This document shows, in pieces, positions 1 through 4,619 of a DNA stretch of 8,510 nt. The notes under the pieces were generated by a model that was not told the DNA's origin, ran no database searches, and saw only the letters and a list, made by a program, of their open reading frames with translations. The stretch lies in NCBI GenBank assembly GCA_021772735.1, contig JAJFLK010000553.1, positions 1 through 8,510 of the forward strand. Reading direction: 5' to 3'. The stretch is from Candidatus Sumerlaeota bacterium (GTDB lineage: Bacteria; Sumerlaeota; Sumerlaeia; MVZB01; JAJFLK01). The position numbers and the translations under genes are program-made. Every line of letters begins with the position of its first letter. The first letter of the stretch is position 1.

Positions 1-211
1 CGCGCGTCTGCGTGCCGTCGTGACGCTGCCCGTTATCGTATCGCTGGCCATAAACGCCCCGGCGAAGACGCGTTTCGGCGAAGACTTTCTCGTCCACCTT
101 ATCCTGACGCCGCAGCTCCATCTCCATCTCGAACGCGTCGATCTCCCCGGCGATGGGCTCGGCGATCTTGCCTTCGAGGCGCTCTTTCCAAAGCTCGTTG
201 CTGGCTTTCAT
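1..211 (-). CDS. Nitrite/sulfite reductase (ferredoxin-type), N-terminal fragment
   Basis: The 5' end of a gene that runs off the left edge; 70 codons are visible. The protein starts MKASNELWKERLEGKIAEPI and continues with an acidic helix-like stretch (IDAFEMEMELRRQDKVDEKVF, about residues 24-44). Next comes AETRLRRGVYGQRYDNGQRH at residues 45-64. That last segment, with RRGxYGQRYDNGQRHDG, is the one I recognise from the start of the first ferredoxin-like domain of siroheme/4Fe-4S nitrite and sulfite reductases. The siroheme and cluster cysteines lie outside the window, so nitrite versus sulfite cannot be decided from the protein. The divergent cysteine synthase favours sulfite (six-electron reduction to sulfide in the cytoplasm). 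The ATG at 211-209 is preceded by GGGAG (226-222) with 10 nt spacing. The frame stays open further upstream, but no better start is seen. Confidence 0.8.
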   Translation of the reverse strand, partial: MKASNELWKERLEGKIAEPIAGEIDAFEMEMELRRQDKVDEKVFAETRLRRGVYGQRYDNGQRHDGTQTR

Positions 212-403
212 GATGATTATGCTCCCGAATGACGTATACCAGTAATGACGCCCTAACCCGCACCCGCCAGCTTATCAGCAGCCCGCCCCAATGGCAATCC
301 TCGAGAAGACAATCAGTCGGCGCCGCATCTACCTGTGCTTTCCCTATTTCCCGCATGAATGGAATGGATTGGGACCCGGACTTTTCGTATGATCTCGCGC
401 ACT
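212..403. promoter_or_regulatory. Divergent intergenic region between sulfite reductase and cysteine synthase
   Basis: These 192 bases separate two genes transcribed away from each other, so promoters for both directions should lie here. A TATGAT hexamer at 388-393 resembles a -10 box. It sits only about 10 nt before the preferred start of the plus-strand gene and has no -35 at good spacing, so I do not call a defined promoter. I see no clear palindromic operator, riboswitch-like fold or terminator. Shared control of the two genes is inferred from the arrangement only. Confidence 0.35.
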
Positions 404-1762
404 ATGGCAAACGATCACAACCTCCGAATATACGATTCAATCCTCGGTCTGCTCTCCGACGCGGACAACCCGACCCCGCTGGTTCGGCTCAACAAGGTCT
501 CGCCCTTCAAGCACACGCAGGTCTTCGTCAAGCTGGAGTGGTATAACCCCTTCGGTGCGGTCAAGGACCGCATCGCCGCCAATCTGATCTGCGACGCCGA
601 AGAACGCGGCGTCATCAAGCCCGGCACGAAGCTGGTCGAGGCGACCTCGGGCAATACCGGCCTGGGCCTGGCGATGATCGGCAACGCGAAGGGATACAAG
701 GTCGAGACGACCCTCTCCCAGGAGATCCCCCAGGAAAAACGGACCGTGCTACGTTTTTTCGGCGCGAACGTCGTCGAGATGGACGACTCGCTCTGCCCCG
801 CGCCGGGTGCTCCCGAAGGCGCGATCGCCAAGGCGCGAGAGACGGCCGAGGCCGAGCCCGATACCGTGCTGCTCGATCAATATGCCAACGAGGCCAACCC
901 GGACAGCCATTACCGCACGACGGGGCCAGAGATCTGGCGTCAGACCGAGGGCCGCGTCACGCACTTCGTCGCCGGGCTGGGCACCTGCGGCACGATCACC
1001 GGCACCGGCCGGTTCTTGAAAGACCAGAACCCCGAGGTCAAAGTCATCGGCGTCCACCCCGAGGAAGGCCACGATATTCCCGGTGTCCGCAGCGCAAACC
1101 AGCTCCAGCAGACCCAGCTTTTTCTCCCCGATGAATACAACGGCACCGTCGAGGTCAGCGACCGCGAGGCCTACGATCTGTGCCTTCGGCTGAATCGCGA
1201 AGAAAGTATCATCGCCGGGCCCAGCTCGGGTATGGCGCTCGCCGGGGCATTCAAGACCGTCCCGGATGAGGCCGGGACGATCGTCGTCGTTATTTTTCCG
1301 GATAACGTCTTCAAATACGCCTCCTCATTCCAGCGCCATTTCCCCGAATTCTGCCCGACCGACGCGACGGGCGAGACCGGCGAGACTGCGGGCCCGTCCA
1401 AGAACGACCAGTTCATCGCCGAGATGATGGAGAACTTGAAGAACCCGCACGATTCGGTCCGCGCCAAGACGCTCGGCGAGACGCTCGGCGAGCCCGGCGC
1501 GCCCCTGATCGTCGATGTTCGCCCGGCCGATATGTTCGCCGAGACCCGCCTGCCCGGTTCGATCAACATCCCGCAGAGTGAACTCTCCGAACGATTCGGC
1601 GAGCTGCCCGAGGATCGAGACGCACCAATCGTCATGGTCTGCGGCATCGGCAAGTTCTCCAAGCCGACGACGCTGTATTTGAAATCGCTCGGCTATCGCA
1701 ACGTGCGAAGCCTCAAAGGCGGCATCAACGAATGGGTCCGCAAGGGCCAGCCTACCGAGTAG
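404..1762 (+). CDS. Cysteine synthase-family PLP enzyme fused to a C-terminal rhodanese domain
   Basis: A 452-residue fold-type II PLP enzyme (about 1-316) joined by a Gly/Thr/Glu-rich linker (about 317-355) to a rhodanese domain (about 365-450). PLP-domain landmarks are NPFGAVKDR with Schiff-base Lys54, the substrate loop TSGNTG (81-86), the phosphate-binding loop GTCGT (193-197, with Cys where Gly or Ser is common), and GPSSGMA (272-278), whose Ser-Ser is near the pyridine nitrogen in this family. The rhodanese domain has LIVDVRPADMF (368-378), LPGSINIP, and an active-site loop VCGIGKFS with Cys413 present. The likely reaction is sulfide plus an activated serine (O-acetylserine or O-phosphoserine) to cysteine in the cytoplasm; the serine substrate cannot be assigned. 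Rhodanese domains carry sulfane sulfur as a Cys persulfide, so delivery of sulfur to the PLP site is an inference. Start: 404 gives the usual N-terminus. In-frame ATGs at 359 and 389 are possible, and none of the three has a clear ribosome binding site. Confidence 0.87.
   Translation: MANDHNLRIYDSILGLLSDADNPTPLVRLNKVSPFKHTQVFVKLEWYNPFGAVKDRIAANLICDAEERGVIKPGTKLVEATSGNTGLGLAMIGNAKGYKVETTLSQEIPQEKRTVLRFFGANVVEMDDSLCPAPGAPEGAIAKARETAEAEPDTVLLDQYANEANPDSHYRTTGPEIWRQTEGRVTHFVAGLGTCGTITGTGRFLKDQNPEVKVIGVHPEEGHDIPGVRSANQLQQTQLFLPDEYNGTVEVSDREAYDLCLRLNREESIIAGPSSGMALAGAFKTVPDEAGTIVVVIFPDNVFKYASSFQRHFPEFCPTDATGETGETAGPSKNDQFIAEMMENLKNPHDSVRAKTLGETLGEPGAPLIVDVRPADMFAETRLPGSINIPQSELSERFGELPEDRDAPIVMVCGIGKFSKPTTLYLKSLGYRNVRSLKGGINEWVRKGQPTE
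1469..1492 (+). repeat. 12-bp perfect tandem duplication inside the rhodanese linker
   Basis: ACGCTCGGCGAG occurs twice head to tail (1469-1480 and 1481-1492). It is in frame and encodes TLGE-TLGE at residues 356-363, just before the rhodanese domain. It looks like a local slippage duplication that lengthens the interdomain linker by four residues. Confidence 0.8.
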
Positions 1763-1776
1763 ACATCTCTAATTCT

Positions 1777-2382
1777 TTATCGATTAAACGTCCGCGAATT
1801 GCTGCGGCCGAATCCAAGGAATCCGCCAAGCCGCCGGATTGGCCCGGTGAGAATCGAATCGTCATCCAAATCGCCGTCGGCGGGCAGGAGAATGCTGTCC
1901 GGGATGTCGTTGGCTTCCTCGAAATTGCTGACCAGCGTCCCGAAGTCGATAAGAAACCGCTCCGGAACATCGCTGGGCGTCTTCAACCGGATGGCCAGAT
2001 AGCAATCGTACTCCCGCGATTCGCTCGACGAGATACGCTCGGCGAATACGGATCGGTCCAATACCTGAGACGCGAAGCTCGACGGCACGCGCCCATCGCG
2101 GACGATCATATCGCAGTAAACGCCGCCGGCTTTCGGCCCGCGCACTTCGGTGACCGATCTGCGCCCCGAGCTATCGGTCGAAGCGCGCAGGTAGAGCTTC
2201 GTGTCGTCTTCGAAGTGGATTCTCGTGCCGAGGAAGTGGGTGCTGGCCTCGGGATAATAACGCAGCACGAGCGTTCGGACCGCCGAGTGGAGCTTCGCGA
2301 TATCGATCTCGCTTGCCGCCCGTGCGCTCATCGCTGGTGCCAGCATGACCATGATCAGAATCGATAATTTGATTTTTCGCAT
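1777..2382 (-). CDS. Secreted protein of unknown function, planctomycete-like family
   Basis: A 201-residue protein with a classic Sec signal peptide: a basic start (MRKIK), a hydrophobic core (LSILIMVMLAPAM), and an Ala-Arg-Ala site (20-22) giving likely cleavage before ASEI. The mature part has LRYYPEA (40-46), a central EVRGPKAGGVYCDMIVRDGR block (79-98), and REYDCYLAIRL (123-133). Cys90 and Cys127 are the only cysteines in the mature part and could form a disulfide. The tail is acidic (DGDLDDDS, 169-176), then Gly/Arg/Ser-rich. I recall small exported planctomycete proteins with a similar GGIYCD-type block, but cannot confirm this, and I know no function. ATG 2382 is chosen over 2412 because GGGAG (2396-2392) lies 9 nt upstream and the signal peptide begins cleanly there. 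The gene is convergent with the cysteine synthase, only 14 nt between stops, with no obvious terminator hairpin between. Confidence 0.78.
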   Translation of the reverse strand: MRKIKLSILIMVMLAPAMSARAASEIDIAKLHSAVRTLVLRYYPEASTHFLGTRIHFEDDTKLYLRASTDSSGRRSVTEVRGPKAGGVYCDMIVRDGRVPSSFASQVLDRSVFAERISSSESREYDCYLAIRLKTPSDVPERFLIDFGTLVSNFEEANDIPDSILLPADGDLDDDSILTGPIRRLGGFLGFGRSNSRTFNR

Positions 2383-2539
2383 ATGCTTTGACTCCCGGGT
2401 CGGCGCCCGCATCGCATGACGCGGCTCTCGCCGCCGAACTCCGATTGTTCATACTTGGGCTCGCCGGCGCAACGCCCGAATCCGAGACGGGCCACCACGG
2501 GGCGCATCTTGCTCCAGCAACCGAGAGCCTTTCGCGCGA
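2383..2539. other. Non-coding upstream region of the secreted-protein gene
   Basis: No ORF here looks like a protein. The stretch must hold the promoter and leader of the minus-strand secreted-protein gene, but I find no convincing -35/-10 pair. The one structure seen is a short palindrome, TTGCTCCAGCAA (2509-2520), with a 5-bp stem, too short to call. Together with the repeat to its right it forms a gene-free block of about 450 bp. Confidence 0.4.
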
Positions 2540-2770
2540 GCCCGCTTGAGCGGGCGCCCCTTTGCCCCCGGGTTTACCCGGGGGTTGACTGTGTCCTTTA
2601 TGCAAGTCAGCGCGCTTCAGCGCGACTTCTTCTCGGGGCTTTAGCCTTTGAAAGCCATCCTGGGTTCGCGAGGCTGAAGCCGGGACGAGAAGTCGGGCTA
2701 AAGTCCGCTATGTCCAAGGGGGTCTTCACTCACCTCCCGGTAAACCCGGGGTCAAAGGGGGCGCGCGCTA
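2540..2770. repeat. Nested inverted-repeat element made of GC-rich hairpins (REP- or MITE-like)
   Basis: Two pairs of arms are arranged symmetrically about position 2660. The outer pair is 2549-2588 against the reverse complement of 2730-2769, about 40 bp with roughly five differences including two gaps. The inner pair is 2615-2646 against the reverse complement of 2672-2703, 25 of 32 positions identical by hand count, leaving a loop of about 25 nt. Inside lie small hairpins with the common plan GCT-NN-AGC: GCCCGCTTGAGCGGGC (2540-2555), CGCGCTTCAGCGCG (2611-2624), GGCTTTAGCC (2637-2646), GGCTGAAGCC (2672-2681) and CGGGCTAAAGTCCG (2694-2707). This plan resembles REP/BIME sequences mobilised by RAYT transposases, or a MITE. 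No target-site duplication or transposase gene is visible. Folding as RNA or as a cruciform is likely from base composition, but not computed. Confidence 0.7.
2565..2584. repeat. Perfect GC-rich hairpin in the left outer arm
   Basis: CCCCCGGGTTTACCCGGGGG is a perfect inverted repeat with a 9-bp stem around a central TT. A degraded partner, CTCCCGGTAAACCCGGGG, lies at 2734-2751 in the right outer arm. There is no T-run on either side, so an intrinsic terminator is not supported. It is best read as part of the larger repeat element. Confidence 0.75.
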
Positions 2771-2837
2771 AAATTGCGCCTGAATTGCGTCCGGCGTAGC
2801 CCAAGCAAGATGCGCCCGCCGCCACGGAATGGCCGAA

Positions 2838-2865
2838 TTGACAAACGCCGGTCGTCGCGTATCTT
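2838..2865 (+). promoter_or_regulatory. Sigma-70-type promoter for the enoyl-CoA hydratase gene
   Basis: A perfect -35 hexamer TTGACA (2838-2843) and a -10 hexamer TATCTT (2860-2865, four of six consensus bases) are separated by 16 nt. Transcription would start near 2871-2873, leaving a leader of about 45 nt that carries the ribosome binding site at 2900-2905. This is the strongest promoter-like sequence I found, and its place supports the start codon at 2916. Housekeeping sigma use is inferred from the consensus. Confidence 0.6.
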
Positions 2866-2899
2866 TGCTCGGCAAAGACCCGGTTCTCGTCCGGCCATT

Positions 2900-2905
2900 G
2901 GAGGG
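2900..2905 (+). promoter_or_regulatory. Ribosome binding site deciding the hydratase start
   Basis: GGAGGG lies 10 nt before the ATG at 2916. The alternative in-frame ATG at 2829 has no such site, and it would place the promoter inside the coding region and add 29 residues unlike the family. Confidence 0.75.
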
Positions 2906-2915
2906 ATCTCAAGCC

Positions 2916-3701
2916 ATGCCCGTTCGCGTAGAGAAACTCGATTATGTCACGACGATCATCCTCGATAATCCGGATGTCAAAAACGCGGTGGACCGGCACA
3001 CCGCCGACGCGTTATCTCACGCGTTTCGTGATTTTGAGGCTGATGAGGACGCCCGCGTCGCCGTGCTCTGGGGCGATCACGGTTGCTTCTGCGCCGGCGC
3101 GAATCTCAAGTCCGTCTCCGGAACCGACCCCGACGCGCCCCGGCACCGCTGGAGCGAAAAGGGCGACGCACCGATGGGCCCCTCGCGCATGGTCTTCACC
3201 AAACCGGTCATCGCCGCCGTCGCGGGTCACGCCGTCGCCGGCGGACTGGAGCTGGCCTGCCTTTGCGACCTGCGCGTCGCCGAAGAGGACGCGGTCTTCG
3301 GCGTCTTCTGCCGCCGGTGGGGCGTGCCGCTGGTCGATGGCGGGACCGTTCGGCTGCCCCGGCTGATCGGCATGTCCAATGCTCTGGATATGATCTTGAC
3401 CGGCCGGCCGGTCGGCGCGCCCGAAGCCCGGGCGATGGGCCTGGCCAATCGCGTCGTCCCCCGGGGCACATCGCGCGCCGAGGCCGAGAAACTAGCCCAC
3501 CAGATCGCCTCGTTCCCGCAGGTCACGATGCGCAACGACCGGCGTTCGGCATACGAACAATTCGATCTTCCTTTCACCGAGGCGATGGCGAACGAATTCC
3601 GCCTCGGCACAGAGTCGATCCAATCCGGGGCGGCCGTCGAAGGCGCGACTAAGTTCGCCCAAGGCGCCGGTCGCCATGGCAGTTATGAGGAATTCGAGTA
3701 G
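2916..3701 (+). CDS. Enoyl-CoA hydratase/isomerase (crotonase) family protein
   Basis: 261 residues, the usual length of a single-domain crotonase. Oxyanion-hole segments are CFCAGANLKSV (57-67) and GHAVAGGLELACLCDLRVA (104-122). The first catalytic glutamate of enoyl-CoA hydratase (Glu144 of rat mitochondrial hydratase) aligns with Glu112. The second (rat Glu164) aligns by eye with Cys132 in FGVFCRRWGVPLVDGGT (128-144), so simple hydration by the two-Glu mechanism is doubtful. Asp141 nearby could take part. The FCRRWGVPL segment is familiar from many actinobacterial and environmental crotonases of unknown substrate. The protein probably acts on an acyl-CoA in the cytoplasm, as hydratase, isomerase or hydrolase. 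No other beta-oxidation gene is in view; the histidinol-phosphatase follows 80 nt later on the same strand and may be cotranscribed, with no evident shared pathway. Confidence 0.85.
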   Translation: MPVRVEKLDYVTTIILDNPDVKNAVDRHTADALSHAFRDFEADEDARVAVLWGDHGCFCAGANLKSVSGTDPDAPRHRWSEKGDAPMGPSRMVFTKPVIAAVAGHAVAGGLELACLCDLRVAEEDAVFGVFCRRWGVPLVDGGTVRLPRLIGMSNALDMILTGRPVGAPEARAMGLANRVVPRGTSRAEAEKLAHQIASFPQVTMRNDRRSAYEQFDLPFTEAMANEFRLGTESIQSGAAVEGATKFAQGAGRHGSYEEFE

Positions 3702-3781
3702 ACTCGGGTTCGGGCCGCGTCTGGCTTTAGGCGAGAACCCCGGATTTTATCTTTTCGCAGACGGAATGAGGCATTCACGCC

Positions 3782-4549
3782 ATGACAGATCTCGCCGAGC
3801 TCACCGAATTCGCAATCGACATCGCCGACGAAGCCGGCGAGATTACGCTCAAATATTTCGGAACCGAAATCGAAGTCGAATCCAAGTCCGATCAATCCCC
3901 GGTCACAATCGCCGACCGCGAGTCCGAGAAATACCTGCGCGGCGAGATCGAGAAGCGCTTCCCCGACGACGGCATCCTCGGCGAGGAGTTCGGCGAGAAG
4001 AAAGGCACGACGGGACGCCGCTGGATTCTCGATCCCATCGACGGAACCAAATCTTTTATTCGCGGCGTGCCGCTTTATGGGACGATGGTCGCCGTCGAGA
4101 TCGATGGCCGCCCGGTTGTCGGCGTGATCTGCTTTGCGCCGATCGGCGATACGATCGCGGCGTTCGAAGGCGGCGGCTGCCGCGTCAACGGAGAGCCGTG
4201 CGCCGTGTCCGAGACGACGGAGATTGCCTCAGCGCTCGCGCTGACGACGGATTTCGGAGACTTTCGCACCTATCTGGGCCAGGCCGCCCTGATGAACTAC
4301 GTTGGTTCGACGGGATTGCAACGCACCTGGGGCGATTGTTACGGATACCTCATGCTCGCGACCGGGCGCGCGGACGTCATGGTCGATCCAATCATGAACT
4401 ATTGGGATGTCGCCGCGCTTATACCGATCGTCACCGAGGCCGGCGGCCGCATCACGGACATCGCCGGCAGCGATTCGCCGCAGATGAAAACCTGCGTCGC
4501 CACCAATGGAGCGCTGCATGAAGCCGTTCTCAAATTGGTTTCTATCTGA
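3782..4549 (+). CDS. hisN: Histidinol-phosphatase, inositol monophosphatase family (HisN type)
   Basis: 255 residues covering the whole IMPase fold. Metal ligands are visible in order: Asp45 in VTIADRESE (41-49), Glu68 in GILGEEFGE (64-72), Asp84 and Asp87 in WILDPIDGTKSF (81-92), and Asp209 in YWDVAAL (207-213). The stretch IDGTKSFIRGVPLYGTM (86-102) together with RTWGDCYGYLMLATGRAD (181-198) is what I associate with HisN rather than with general inositol or fructose-bisphosphate phosphatases. HisN removes phosphate from L-histidinol phosphate, the penultimate stage of histidine synthesis, using Mg2+ in the cytoplasm. GAGG (3768-3771) lies 10 nt before the ATG. No other his gene is in the window, which is common for hisN. 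A different phosphomonoester substrate cannot be excluded. It is convergent with the sulfatase-like gene; the 70-nt gap between stops shows no strong terminator. Confidence 0.8.
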   Translation: MTDLAELTEFAIDIADEAGEITLKYFGTEIEVESKSDQSPVTIADRESEKYLRGEIEKRFPDDGILGEEFGEKKGTTGRRWILDPIDGTKSFIRGVPLYGTMVAVEIDGRPVVGVICFAPIGDTIAAFEGGGCRVNGEPCAVSETTEIASALALTTDFGDFRTYLGQAALMNYVGSTGLQRTWGDCYGYLMLATGRADVMVDPIMNYWDVAALIPIVTEAGGRITDIAGSDSPQMKTCVATNGALHEAVLKLVSI

Positions 4550-4619
4550 CCCCGCGTCCGAACGCCGGGATAAGCGGCTAGTCCCTTTCGAGCCCATCGG
4601 GGTTCATACGCCCAACCGA

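Noticed and set aside
20..356. Plus-strand frame at 20-232 and minus-strand frame at 99-356
   Set aside because: The opposite strand at 1-211 carries the recognisable sulfite reductase N-terminus. Both frames are overlap products in GC-rich DNA with no protein-like features.
388..393. TATGAT as a -10 box for the cysteine synthase gene
   Set aside because: The nearest -35-like hexamer (TTGGGA, 369-374) is only 13 nt away, and the box is too close to the chosen start at 404.
1763..1776. Possible bidirectional terminator between the convergent genes
   Set aside because: Only short AT-rich sequence, with no stable stem and no T-run at the right place.
1732..2367. 211-residue plus-strand ORF
   Set aside because: It lies almost exactly antisense to the secreted protein, which has a signal peptide and a good ribosome binding site. 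The plus frame has no motifs and an Arg/Ala-rich shadow composition.
3083..3652. 189-residue Arg-rich plus-strand ORF
   Set aside because: It sits out of frame inside the crotonase gene. The very high Arg and Pro content is typical of a shifted frame in GC-rich coding DNA.
3676..4521. 281-residue Arg-rich plus-strand ORF over hisN
   Set aside because: Out of frame with a complete HisN reading frame that has all metal ligands; composition is that of a shadow frame.
4550..4619. Terminator between hisN and the sulfatase-like gene
   Set aside because: Only 4-5 bp stems (for example GGGA/TCCC) without a T-run; not enough to call.
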